A DNA stretch of 64,000 nt from Candidatus Accumulibacter propinquus (GTDB lineage Bacteria > Pseudomonadota > Gammaproteobacteria > Burkholderiales > Rhodocyclaceae): assembly GCA_016714935.1 (NCBI GenBank), contig JADKBU010000011.1:98906-162905 (forward strand), written 5' to 3'. The notes beneath the pieces were generated by a model that was not told the origin of the DNA, searched no databases, and was given only the letters and a program-made list of their open reading frames with translations. A program made the translations under genes and the position numbers. Numbering within the stretch: position 1 is the stretch's first letter; the number at the start of each line of letters is the position of its first letter. Positions 34,625 to 43,063 of the stretch are shown one piece after another.

Positions 34625-36043
34625 ATGGAAAATGAACTCTTGCGTTACGAACGGCTGGCCGAGGATCTGGGCGGCATCATCGTGGCCGGCAACCTGCGGC
34701 CCGGCGAGCGTTTACCTTCGGTGCGGCGCCTGTCGCGCGAGCGGCGACTCTCCGTGTCGACCGTGCTGCAGGCCTTGCGCCGGCTCGAAGACCGAGGCCT
34801 CGTCGAGGCGCGGCCGCAGTCGGGGTACTTCGTGCGCCATACGCTAGCACGCAGATCACAACCGAACGCCAGGTCAACCCCGGAAGCACCGGTACCGGTC
34901 GATGTCAGCCAGCGGCTGATGCGGGTATTGCAGACCAGCATGCAACCCGGGGTCACCCCGCTGGCGGCCGCCCTGCCCGCGTGCTCCCTGTTGCCACTGG
35001 CTGCCCTGCAGCGACTCTACGGCGGCGTCGCACGCCGACATCCCCACCTGCTCGAAGGCGGCAGCCATGTCAACATGGATGCGCCGGCGCTGGTCCGTCA
35101 GTTGGTGCTACGGTCGGTGGGATGGGCCGGACCCCTGGCGGCGAGCGAGTTCGTGATCACCAATTCCTGTACCGAAGCCCTGGGACTCTGCCTGCGGGCG
35201 GTGACGCAGCCGGGAGACACGGTTGCGGTCGAATCACCGGCCTATTACCTGATGCTGCAGTTGCTCGAAACGCTCGGGCTGAAGGCGCTCGAAATTCCCA
35301 CCGACCCGCACAGTGGCCTGTCGATCGAGGCCCTTGATCTGGCCACTCGCCAAGGCAAGGTTGCTGCTTGTCTGCTGGTGCCCAACGCCAGCAATCCATT
35401 GGGCAGCATCATGCCGGACGAGCACAAGCGCCGCCTCGCCAGGCTGTCTGCAGAACGCGACCTGGCCGTCATCGAGGATGACATCTATGGCGATCTCCAC
35501 TTCTGCAACGAGCGTCCACGGCCGATCAAGGCGTTCGACACGACCGGCAATGTGATGCTCTGCTCGTCGTTTTCCAAGTGCCTGTCACCGGCGCTACGCA
35601 TCGGCTTCGTGGCTGCCGGCCGCTACCGGGCACGCATCGCCTTGCAGAAGACCATTACCAGCGGCGCCACCAATCCGGTCACGCAACAGGTCCTGGCGGA
35701 GTACCTGGAATCAGGCGCCTACGAGCGCCACATGCGCGGTCTGCGACGGACCTACGAGCGGCAGGTCGAGGCCATGCGGGCGTCGGTGGCCAGGCACCTC
35801 CCGGCCGCCACACGCCTTACCGCCCCGCAGGGTGGCTTCGTCCTGTGGGTCGAGCTGCCCGAAGAGGTGGACACGACCGCGCTGCACGACCGCGCGATCG
35901 CGGCCGGCGTCGGCTACGTCCCGGGCGAGCTCTTTTCGGCCAGCGGCATGTATCGCAATTGTCTGCGACTCAACTGCGGCAACCCGCACACCCCCGAGAT
36001 CGAGGATGCCGTGCGTCGCCTCGGCGCGCTGGTCGCGTCGTGA
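34625..36043 (+). CDS. MocR-type transcriptional regulator (GntR HTH + aminotransferase-like domain)
   Basis: A 472-aa PLP-dependent regulator. The N-terminal GntR winged helix (about residues 1-75) contains LPSVRRLSRERRLSVSTVL. A fold-type I aminotransferase domain (about 120-465) has the PLP lysine in CSSFSKCLSP near residue 318 and conserved NPLGSIMP. MocR proteins sense vitamin B6 or an amino-acid ligand and control adjacent genes. I start at ATG 34625; an upstream start at 34583 would run through the operator array. It is divergent from a DUF2917 gene with four likely binding motifs between them, and the same motif precedes the second DUF2917 gene and the LysR gene. Confidence 0.9.
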   Translation: MENELLRYERLAEDLGGIIVAGNLRPGERLPSVRRLSRERRLSVSTVLQALRRLEDRGLVEARPQSGYFVRHTLARRSQPNARSTPEAPVPVDVSQRLMRVLQTSMQPGVTPLAAALPACSLLPLAALQRLYGGVARRHPHLLEGGSHVNMDAPALVRQLVLRSVGWAGPLAASEFVITNSCTEALGLCLRAVTQPGDTVAVESPAYYLMLQLLETLGLKALEIPTDPHSGLSIEALDLATRQGKVAACLLVPNASNPLGSIMPDEHKRRLARLSAERDLAVIEDDIYGDLHFCNERPRPIKAFDTTGNVMLCSSFSKCLSPALRIGFVAAGRYRARIALQKTITSGATNPVTQQVLAEYLESGAYERHMRGLRRTYERQVEAMRASVARHLPAATRLTAPQGGFVLWVELPEEVDTTALHDRAIAAGVGYVPGELFSASGMYRNCLRLNCGNPHTPEIEDAVRRLGALVAS

Positions 36044-36095
36044 CTTCGGGGCGAGCGCCTGCGGTGACAGCACTCGCCGCGGTGTCGACTGGCGG

Positions 36096-36737
36096 TCATT
36101 CGTCGATCGGCACGGCCTTGAACGCTTCGCTCGCCTCAAGCCTATCGGCCAGGCGCTCCAGCGCAGGATAGTCACCGGCCGGCCATTCGTGCGGCACGAC
36201 GTGGCGGATGAAACCGATGCCGGTGACGGTGCTGACATCGGCCTGCGTCAGGTGCCCAGCAAACAGGAAATCGCCCTCCAGCCGCTCCTCAAGCATGCTC
36301 AGTGCCTGACGCATCTGGCCACGCAGACGACCGCTCCAGTCCGACCACTGCAACTCGCCCGGGCGTTTGCGTTCGTACTCGATGGCCACGGCTTTTTCGG
36401 TCGCCACCATGGCCAGGGCCACCAGTTGCTGGACGTGCCGCCGCTCCTTCCCGCTACGCGGGGTAAGCGGAACGATACCCCGCTGGTCGGCAAGTTCGTC
36501 AAGGTAATCAATGATATATGCACTCTCGTAGAGCTTCTCGCCGCTGGGGAGGGTGAGCATCGGCACCTTGAATAGCGGATTGATCGGGCGCATGGCGTCC
36601 ATGTGCCGAAATACCGACAGCGAAAGGTGCTCGAAGGGAATCGCGTAGTATTGCATGGTGACCGCCACCCGCCGCACAAATGGCGAATCGTAGAGTCCCA
36701 GCAGTTGATGCAGCGTATCGTCGATCGTGTTCGGCAT
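36096..36737 (-). CDS. Glutathione S-transferase family protein
   Basis: The 213-aa product has the thioredoxin-like N-terminal domain with LLGLYDSPFVRRVAVTMQ (the Ser near residue 17 is in the catalytic position) and the cis-Pro/Glu-Ser motif VPMLTLPSGEKLYESAYI, then the all-helical C-terminal domain with the D-x-S/T N-capping region ADVSTVTGIGF. Enzymatic substrate unknown. Start ATG 36737 follows the DUF2917 gene at 36787 by 49 bp on the same strand, so the two probably form an operon under the motif-containing promoter at 37190. Confidence 0.88.
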   Translation of the reverse strand: MPNTIDDTLHQLLGLYDSPFVRRVAVTMQYYAIPFEHLSLSVFRHMDAMRPINPLFKVPMLTLPSGEKLYESAYIIDYLDELADQRGIVPLTPRSGKERRHVQQLVALAMVATEKAVAIEYERKRPGELQWSDWSGRLRGQMRQALSMLEERLEGDFLFAGHLTQADVSTVTGIGFIRHVVPHEWPAGDYPALERLADRLEASEAFKAVPIDE

Positions 36738-36786
36738 GGTTTTTCCTCCAGTGATCAAGTGCTTGAAGCCAACTGACTCGTTCGCC

Positions 36787-37116
36787 CTAGCCAGCGGGCA
36801 TGGCAGTCGCCGCGCCGAGTGCGAACTTCGGCCATCGCCATTGCCGCGCACAGCTCGTCGCCGGCGGCGCCAGGCGGATTCTCGCCGGCCGATCGGCAAG
36901 CGCTCCAGTCTGTGGCCAGGATTCGACGACCACCCTGCCCGCGCCGGAGATGACATGACGATCGCCCGCGAGCAGCCAGACGTCTTGGCCTCCGCTCTCT
37001 TCGGTAAGCCACACGCGCGCATTCACCGAAGTCAATGTCCAACCGGCAAGGCGGTCCAGGGAGTGGGCCTCGGCAGGCCCCACTTCGAACTCGATAGAGG
37101 GTAACACGACGACCAT
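36787..37116 (-). CDS. DUF2917 domain protein (second copy)
   Basis: A 109-aa relative of the protein at 34138-34476: LTSVNARVWLTEESGGQDVW and LLAGDRHVISGAGRVVVES match the DUF2917 core in the same order. Function is unknown. It precedes the GST gene on the same strand and is divergent from a LysR gene. The intervening promoter region contains one AGTACAAT-N3-ATTGTTCT dyad whose half matches the motif array next to the first DUF2917 gene, so both copies may be under the same MocR regulator. Confidence 0.8.
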   Translation of the reverse strand: MVVVLPSIEFEVGPAEAHSLDRLAGWTLTSVNARVWLTEESGGQDVWLLAGDRHVISGAGRVVVESWPQTGALADRPARIRLAPPATSCARQWRWPKFALGAATAMPAG

Positions 37117-37189
37117 GAGATTCTCCTTTCCTGCGGTTTGGCCTGTTCGGTCTTGAACAGAGGCGTCCCATTTTCATGTTCTGCCGCCA

Positions 37190-37210
37190 CCAGTACAATC
37201 GAATTGTTCT
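37190..37210. promoter_or_regulatory. Operator-like dyad matching the MocR motif
   Basis: CCAGTACAAT at 37190-37199 is the reverse complement of ATTGTACTGG, the element repeated at 34529-34616. Together with ATTGTTCT (37203-37210) it makes a dyad AGTACAAT-CGA-ATTGTTCT with one mismatch. It lies between the divergent DUF2917 and LysR genes, 20 bp before the LysR start. Confidence 0.5.
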
Positions 37211-37230
37211 AACGCAACCGGTGAGGAAAA

Positions 37231-38157
37231 TTGGCCGATACCCACAGGACGCCGCCGCTCGGCAGTCTGCGCGTCTTTGTTGCCGCTGCGCAGACGGGCA
37301 GCGTCACCGCCGCCGCCGCACAACTGCACCTGACGCACGGTGCCGTGAGCCATCAACTGCGAGGCCTGCAGGACTATCTCGGAGTGGCCTTGTTCGAGCG
37401 TAACGGCCGTGGTCTGAAGCTGACGGTGCAGGGTACTGCTTATGCAGCGCAGGTGGCGCGCGCACTCGCGGACATCGGTAACGCTACCGAGAAACTGATC
37501 GCCTCCCGCGACTATCGGCGACTGCGCGTCAGTTGCATGCCGTCATTTGCCGCCCGCTGGTTACTGCCCCGCCTGGGAGCCTTCGTCACCAACCAGCATG
37601 ACCTCGACGTCGAAGTGCAATCGAGCGCCCTGCAGGCCGACATCAAGGGCGGCGAAGCGGATATCGCGCTGCGCTTCGGATACGGACACTACCCTGGCCT
37701 GAGCTGCCGTCTGTTGATGAAGGACTGGTACTATCCCGTGTGTTCACCCGAGTTCATGAACAGCCACCCGCTTTCCAGCCCGCAGCAGTTGATCGGATTG
37801 GTACTGCTGCGATCGAACGACGAACTCTGGCAGCCCTGGTTCAATGCGGCCGGCGTGGACATCGAGGAACCGCAGCGAGGTACCGTCTTTGACGACTCGA
37901 GCCTGATGCTGATGGCTGCCGCGTCCGGTCAGGGCGTTGCGCTGGCCAGGCACACGCTGGCCGTCGACGACCTGGCAAGAGGTCGTCTGATACGTCCCTT
38001 TGCGATGGCCCTGGAATCGCCATTGTCCTACTATTTCGTTTGTCGTCTGGCCGACGAGCAGCAGGCAGCAGTTGCTGCCTTTCGCGAATGGCTGTTCCGG
38101 GAAGCGGCGACGTATCACCCACCGGAAGGCAGACTCGCGAGTTCTCCAAGCAACTAG
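37231..38157 (+). CDS. LysR-family transcriptional regulator (GcvA-like)
   Basis: A 308-aa regulator with an N-terminal winged helix (LGSLRVFVAAAQTGSVTAAA, residues about 10-65) and a periplasmic-binding-protein-like effector domain (about 95-300). The helix-turn-helix style and the HGAVSHQLRGLQDYLG segment are GcvA-like. The start is a TTG at 37231 with a GAGG site seven to eight bases upstream; there is no better ATG. It is divergent from the DUF2917-GST pair and probably regulates it, alongside the MocR protein whose motif lies in the same gap. Effector unknown. Confidence 0.88.
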   Translation: MADTHRTPPLGSLRVFVAAAQTGSVTAAAAQLHLTHGAVSHQLRGLQDYLGVALFERNGRGLKLTVQGTAYAAQVARALADIGNATEKLIASRDYRRLRVSCMPSFAARWLLPRLGAFVTNQHDLDVEVQSSALQADIKGGEADIALRFGYGHYPGLSCRLLMKDWYYPVCSPEFMNSHPLSSPQQLIGLVLLRSNDELWQPWFNAAGVDIEEPQRGTVFDDSSLMLMAAASGQGVALARHTLAVDDLARGRLIRPFAMALESPLSYYFVCRLADEQQAAVAAFREWLFREAATYHPPEGRLASSPSN

Positions 38158-38247
38158 CACACAGGTCACGACGCCGCAGTTCTCCACGTCCTGACTGCAC
38201 CGAGCTTCTTGCCGAGCTGCAGGCACCCTCTGTGGACAACCCCTGGC

Positions 38248-38889
38248 CTAGCGAGTACGTTCGAACAGGGCGACGTGCAAGGTGTGCAGCAAAGGGATGC
38301 GGGCGAAATCCCTGACCAGCGCAAATCCCTGGCTCTGGAAGTAACTCTCCACTTCGGCCAGAGGCGTCGCGTATTTCTCCGATGCCCTGCCGCCCATGCC
38401 CGCCCGGAGGCGACGCTTCACCGACGTGACCGAGAACGGGCTGAAATAGGAGAGGGCAACGTACCTTGCCGAGACCCTGCACAGTTCGGAAACGGCCTTG
38501 CGGCGAATTTTCGGGTTCGGAAAATGATGGAAGAGGCGGAAACAGATGATCGTGTCAAACTGACCATTGCTGTAGCTCAAAGCTTCGATGTCCTGCTTGT
38601 CCACCTCCCCAGGGTGCCCGCTTTCCTGCAGGAAAGCGCGCGTGATCTCCAGCATGGAATCGGAGTAATCGGCGGCAGTCACCTGATAACCTTGTTCGGC
38701 CAGGTGAAGGCTCACCCGTCCCGCGCCACAGGGCAGGTCGAGGACCTTGTGACTGCTCGGGACGAGCTTGAAGACCCGGTTGATCAGGGCCATTTCAGCC
38801 GCCTGCTGTCTGCGCGGGCGATCCTTGTACGCCCGCGCTGTCGTGGCGTCGTATTTTGTCCTGCCGCGGTAGTCGACACTGCCTTGCAT
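38248..38889 (-). CDS. Class I SAM-dependent methyltransferase
   Basis: The 213-aa product has the Rossmann motif I VLDLPCGAGRVSLHLAEQGY (about residues 45-65), the acidic residue of motif II in TAADYSDSML, and QFDTIICFRLFHHFP as the post-motif strand. This is the UbiE/MenG-like type acting on small molecules. It has no adjacent biosynthetic partner, so the substrate is unknown. I start at ATG 38889 (MQGSVDYRG); the longer frame to 39144 has no family similarity. Confidence 0.82.
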   Translation of the reverse strand: MQGSVDYRGRTKYDATTARAYKDRPRRQQAAEMALINRVFKLVPSSHKVLDLPCGAGRVSLHLAEQGYQVTAADYSDSMLEITRAFLQESGHPGEVDKQDIEALSYSNGQFDTIICFRLFHHFPNPKIRRKAVSELCRVSARYVALSYFSPFSVTSVKRRLRAGMGGRASEKYATPLAEVESYFQSQGFALVRDFARIPLLHTLHVALFERTR

Positions 38890-39143
38890 CCAGCTTCCTC
38901 GCTGATCATGGAGCCCGAAAGGGATCGGGAGATATCCTTGTTGCCTTGACGTATTGTGAGTTCGCGTGCTGAAGCGAACCTTAAACCGTGCCCGATGCTG
39001 CCGGCGGCAACCCACGCGCAACAGCAAGCCTGTCTTCCGGAAACCGGCAACGCCTGGGTCGTGGAAGACGCTGAAGAACGTGAAGAACGCATTCTGTCGT
39101 CCAACTCGCAGCTTGGCAACAGGCCAACCGTGACGACCGGTCA

Positions 39144-40943
39144 TCAGACGCTGAACTGCAGCGCTGCCAGGCGCGCGTATAGCCCGCCACGCTCGATCAG
39201 TTGCGCGTGCGTCCCGGCATCGACCAGACGTCCGTGGTCGAGCACGATGATCCGGTCAGCGCGTTGCACGGTCGCCAGACGATGGGCGATGACGATCGTC
39301 GTACGCCCGGCCATCGCGGCCTCCAATGCGGCCTGCACGACGCGCTCGCTCTCCGCGTCGAGACTGCTGGTCGCTTCGTCGAGCAACAACAGCGGCGCAT
39401 TCTTCAGCATCGCGCGCGCAATGGCAATGCGTTGGCGCTGGCCGCCTGAGAGCCGAGTGCCGCGCTCGCCGACGAACGTGGCGTAGCCCTCGGGCAGTCG
39501 CTGCACGAATTCATCTACAAAAGCCGCGCATGCGGCAAGATGCATTTCCGCTTCCGAGGCTGCTGGTCTGCCGTAGCGGATATTGTCGGCAATGCTGCCC
39601 GAGAAGATCACCGCCTCCTGCGCCACGACGGCGATGCGCGCCCGCAGATCCGCGAGGCGCGCGCCACGCAGATCGATGCCGTCAATCCGGATGCTGCCTG
39701 CGCCGACATCGTAGAAGCGCTGCAGCAACTGGAACACCGTTGTCTTGCCGGCACCCGAGGGTCCGACGAGAGCCACGGTCTGGCCGGCCTCGATGGTGAC
39801 ATCGAGGCCCTGCAACACCGGCTGCGTCGGGCGCGACGGATAGGCAAAGCCGACGCCGTCGAAGACCACCTGCAGTCCTGCCGCAGGCGCGTTCAACGCC
39901 GCCGCCAGCGGCGGGTCCTCGACCGGCGACCGCGCGGCGAGTAACTCCATCAATCTCTCGGTTGCGCCCGCGGCGCGCAATAGGTCGCCCCAGACCTCTG
40001 CCAACACGGCCACGCTGCCGGCGACGACCATCACATAAAGCGCCGTCTGGCTCAATTGGCCGGCGCTGATCTCGCCGGCGAGTACCGCCTGCACCCCGCC
40101 ATACATGCCGTAGAGCAGGGAGCCGAAAACGCCGATGATGACGAAGGCGGTGAGTGCCGAACGCGTGCCGCTGCGTCGGATCGAGGTGATGAAGGCCTGC
40201 TCGTTGGCCTCCGAAAAGCGCGCCACCTCGGCGTTTTCCTGGGTATAGCTCTGGACCACGGGAATGGCGTTGAGGATTTCAGCGGCCAGGCCGCTGGTGT
40301 CGGCAATGCGGTCCTGGCTGGCGCGCGACAGCTTGCGTACGCGACGACCGATCAGCACCGCCGGCAGCACGACCAGAACAATGATGCCGGCCACGGTCAG
40401 CATCAGCCGCGGGGTGGTCGTGACCAGCATGATCATCCCGCCGAGCAGCAGCACCAGGTTGCGCAGGCCCATACTGACACTGGAACCCAGCGCATGCTGG
40501 ATCACCGTGGTGTCGGTGGTCAGCCGGGACAGGACTTCGCCGGTCTTCAAGGTTTCGAAGAACTGCGGACTCTGCCGCAACACATGCGCGTAGACGGCCT
40601 GGCGAAGGTCGGTGGTCACCCTCTCGCCAATCCAGCTCACCATGTAGAAGCGTGCCGCGGTCGCCAGGCCAAGCATCACGGCGACGCCGAACAGGCGCAG
40701 GAACTGTCCACGTATCGCGCTCAAGCGCTCGCCCAGGTCGCTGCCGACTGGCACCGCAAGGCCGCCATCGACCAGCAGCTTGACGGCATAGGGCAATGCC
40801 AGCGTCGCCCCGGCGGCCAGCAGCAGGAACAGCAGGGCCAGGGCGACCGCCTGGCGGTAGCGTGCCACGTAAGGCAACAGGGCGCGCAATGGCTGCAGCC
40901 TGGGCGGCTTGCCGGTCGGCAACCCGGGCCGGACCTCCGGCAT
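39144..40943 (-). CDS. ABC exporter, fused permease and ATPase (MsbA-like)
   Basis: A 599-aa half-transporter that should work as a homodimer in the inner membrane. Six helices lie in residues about 30-320 (beginning AVALALLFLLLAAGATLALPY). The nucleotide-binding domain has Walker A GPSGAGKTT, signature LSGGQRQRIAIARA, Walker B LLLLDEATSSLD and an H-loop IVIAHRLATV. Its closest general type is the MsbA/multidrug exporter group; the substrate is unknown. I start at ATG 40943 (MPEVRPG); in-frame extension to 41174 overlaps the MAPEG gene. The MAPEG gene immediately upstream is on the same strand. Confidence 0.9.
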   Translation of the reverse strand: MPEVRPGLPTGKPPRLQPLRALLPYVARYRQAVALALLFLLLAAGATLALPYAVKLLVDGGLAVPVGSDLGERLSAIRGQFLRLFGVAVMLGLATAARFYMVSWIGERVTTDLRQAVYAHVLRQSPQFFETLKTGEVLSRLTTDTTVIQHALGSSVSMGLRNLVLLLGGMIMLVTTTPRLMLTVAGIIVLVVLPAVLIGRRVRKLSRASQDRIADTSGLAAEILNAIPVVQSYTQENAEVARFSEANEQAFITSIRRSGTRSALTAFVIIGVFGSLLYGMYGGVQAVLAGEISAGQLSQTALYVMVVAGSVAVLAEVWGDLLRAAGATERLMELLAARSPVEDPPLAAALNAPAAGLQVVFDGVGFAYPSRPTQPVLQGLDVTIEAGQTVALVGPSGAGKTTVFQLLQRFYDVGAGSIRIDGIDLRGARLADLRARIAVVAQEAVIFSGSIADNIRYGRPAASEAEMHLAACAAFVDEFVQRLPEGYATFVGERGTRLSGGQRQRIAIARAMLKNAPLLLLDEATSSLDAESERVVQAALEAAMAGRTTIVIAHRLATVQRADRIIVLDHGRLVDAGTHAQLIERGGLYARLAALQFSV

Positions 40944-40975
40944 CGCCGCGGCCGAAGCCGTGGCCGAATCCTGCT

Positions 40976-41371
40976 TCAGGTGAGCATGCCCCGCACCACT
41001 CCCCAGGCGCCACCCAGCGCGAGGGCGCTGAATGCGAGCATCGACAACACGAAGCCGCGGCCGCGCGTTGCCGGGTCGCGCGCATAGGCGAGTGCGTACC
41101 AGACCCGTCCAGCCAGCCACACGCCACCCAGGATCGTCGCCCAGAAGGCCGACAGATGCAGGGCAAAGACCCATAGCACGGGCAGGAAAGCGACCGTGTT
41201 TTCAAGGGTGTTCATTTGTATCCGATAGGCAATTTCGAACTGCGGGTGGCCACTGGTCGCCGGGGCCTTGATGCCGAAGCGCAGGCGACAGCGGCCGACG
41301 TAGGCTGCACAGAGAAACAGCAACAGCGAACTGGCGAGGGTGAGCAGCGCGGGCCCCGGGTAGGTATTCAT
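40976..41371 (-). CDS. MAPEG-family membrane protein
   Basis: The 131-aa product has four predicted membrane helices and the MAPEG arrangement: RIQMNTLENTVAFLPVLWVFAL (the conserved Asn/Glu of the family) and ILGGVWLAGRVWYALAYARDP with a YAR motif near the third helix. Family members are glutathione-dependent or similar membrane enzymes in eukaryotes; bacterial ones are mostly uncharacterised. It is followed by the ABC exporter after 32 bp. The 128 bp between it and the RDD gene hold nothing recognisable. Confidence 0.85.
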   Translation of the reverse strand: MNTYPGPALLTLASSLLLFLCAAYVGRCRLRFGIKAPATSGHPQFEIAYRIQMNTLENTVAFLPVLWVFALHLSAFWATILGGVWLAGRVWYALAYARDPATRGRGFVLSMLAFSALALGGAWGVVRGMLT

Positions 41372-41499
41372 GGCGTCGATCCGTAAGAGAGTTCAGCTGT
41401 CAGAGACAGAACGAGGAAGGTGAAATTCAACCAGGGTCGCACCGCGCAAGGAAAAACCGGTCCGCCAACCAGGCATTGGGCCACACGGGCCCACAGCGG

Positions 41500-42219
41500 T
41501 CAGCCCGGCCCCTTTAGCACACGGTTGCCGAGCAGGAAGTTGCCGATCCGCTGCAGCCGTCGCTGCGCCGCTTCGCCGTCGAGCCCCGCGGTCAGCGGAC
41601 CGGCTGCTGCCGCCAACTCGGCTGCCCGCTCAGGCGTCAGCGCCGCGACGCGCTGGCTGAACTCGATGACGGCAACCTGCTCGTCGCGCGTCAAGGCAAA
41701 CGGTGGTGCTTCGCCTCCGACATCGCCCTCCCCGGCCGGCAGACGCCTCACGCCGGCGACATGCACGACCACCGTTCCGGCGGCCAGGTCGCCGATGCGT
41801 TTGCCCTGCGCATTCATCAGGCTGCTGACGAAACCCGCGGCGTACAGCAAGGGCAGGAAATCGATGCCGCGCAGCGTGTTGCGGATGAACGCCGCGCTCC
41901 AGCCAATCGGTCGCCCATCGTCATGGACTACAGCGAGACCACAGGATCGTTTGCCCGGCGTCTGCCCCTGGCCATACACCTCGAACACGATGGGATAGAA
42001 CCATTCCAGCAGGAAAGCACCAAGCAGCAACAGGCCGAAACCAAAATCGCCGAGCATCGACGCGCTGATCGCCAGCAACAACCAGATCATCAGGCGCACC
42101 AGGAAGTCGAGAAACCAGGCACGGGCCCGTGCCACGGGCCCCGCCACCCGCAGGTCGATGGCGCAGCCCTCGGGTGTCGCGATGTGGTAAATGGTGTCCA
42201 GGCGGTCGCCGGCAATCAT
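41500..42219 (-). CDS. RDD-family membrane protein
   Basis: A 239-aa membrane protein. The RDD domain shows ARAWFLDFLVRLMIWLLL at the first helix, the EVYGQGQTPGKRSCGLAV loop, and FIRNTLRGIDFLPLLYAAG, whose conserved Arg and Asp are typical. A soluble C-terminal tail of about 80 residues follows. Its start overlaps the previous gene by four bases. RDD genes often end the SpoIIM/DUF4129/MoxR cluster, as here. The function is not established; transport or stress roles have been suggested for relatives. Confidence 0.85.
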   Translation of the reverse strand: MIAGDRLDTIYHIATPEGCAIDLRVAGPVARARAWFLDFLVRLMIWLLLAISASMLGDFGFGLLLLGAFLLEWFYPIVFEVYGQGQTPGKRSCGLAVVHDDGRPIGWSAAFIRNTLRGIDFLPLLYAAGFVSSLMNAQGKRIGDLAAGTVVVHVAGVRRLPAGEGDVGGEAPPFALTRDEQVAVIEFSQRVAALTPERAAELAAAAGPLTAGLDGEAAQRRLQRIGNFLLGNRVLKGPG

Positions 42220-42980
42220 GATTCGAAAAAGACGTCCCGGTAGAACGCGTACAGTGAAGCGTAGACCACCGGCACCAGCACCAGCCAGCCGAGGAACAGC
42301 GGCAGGCTGGCGACGACCGCGGCCAGCATTACCAGCAGCCCATACACCAGGAACGGCGCAAAATTCTGCAGAACAACGACGAAACTGGTCTTCAGTGCCT
42401 GGAACGCCGAGATGTCGTGGAAGACCACCAGTGGCGGTGCAAGCCAGACCGCCATGCCCAGCGGTACAAAGAGCACGACCATTGCCAGGACGGCCACGAT
42501 CATGGTCCCTGAGGCGGGATCGCCGGCGTGCGCGTTACCGGCGGCACCCACTGCAACGACGATGCCGAACACCGCCGCCACCGCCAGGATCGCCAGCAGG
42601 TAGAGCAGCCCGACCATCAACAGCGCACCGGTCTTGTACGAGAAGCCGGCAAAAAGGTGCCTGAATCGTAGCCCCTCGCCATCCTCGATAGCCCGACAGC
42701 CGATCACCAGGCCACCGACGAAGACCGGGCCGAGCAGGTTCACCGAGAGGTTGATGACTGGAATCATGCCCACGATCACCATCACCACCAGCAAGGTGAG
42801 GGTCATGCCTATCCAGGTACCGGGTGCGCTGCGAAACATCTCCCAGCCACGCAGCAGCCACTGGTAACCGTTGCCGGTCGGCACGCATCTCCCTTGGGGA
42901 ATGAAGGTGCCGATGGTCGTTTCGTTATAGTCCAGCACCCGCGCCACCGGCGCCCTGAACGGATTGGTGTCGCTGCTCAT
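42216..42980 (-). CDS. BPSS1780-type integral membrane protein
   Basis: The 254-aa product has about five or six membrane helices, preceded by a polar N-terminus and the sequence VPTGNGYQWLLRGWEMFRSAPGTW characteristic of betaproteobacterial BPSS1780-like proteins (an amphipathic lead-in before the first helix). VVFHDISAFQALKTSFV repeats the theme later. Function unknown. It is translationally coupled (ATGA) to the RDD gene and 83 bp after the DUF58 gene, so it is part of the same cluster. Confidence 0.78.
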   Translation of the reverse strand: MSSDTNPFRAPVARVLDYNETTIGTFIPQGRCVPTGNGYQWLLRGWEMFRSAPGTWIGMTLTLLVVMVIVGMIPVINLSVNLLGPVFVGGLVIGCRAIEDGEGLRFRHLFAGFSYKTGALLMVGLLYLLAILAVAAVFGIVVAVGAAGNAHAGDPASGTMIVAVLAMVVLFVPLGMAVWLAPPLVVFHDISAFQALKTSFVVVLQNFAPFLVYGLLVMLAAVVASLPLFLGWLVLVPVVYASLYAFYRDVFFES

Positions 42981-43063
42981 TGCTGCCCCCCTCTGCAGTT
43001 GAAGTCGCCGAAACGTGCCTCAGCGCGTGCACCTCTGCGGCACCGCCGTCGTCACGCTGCATA

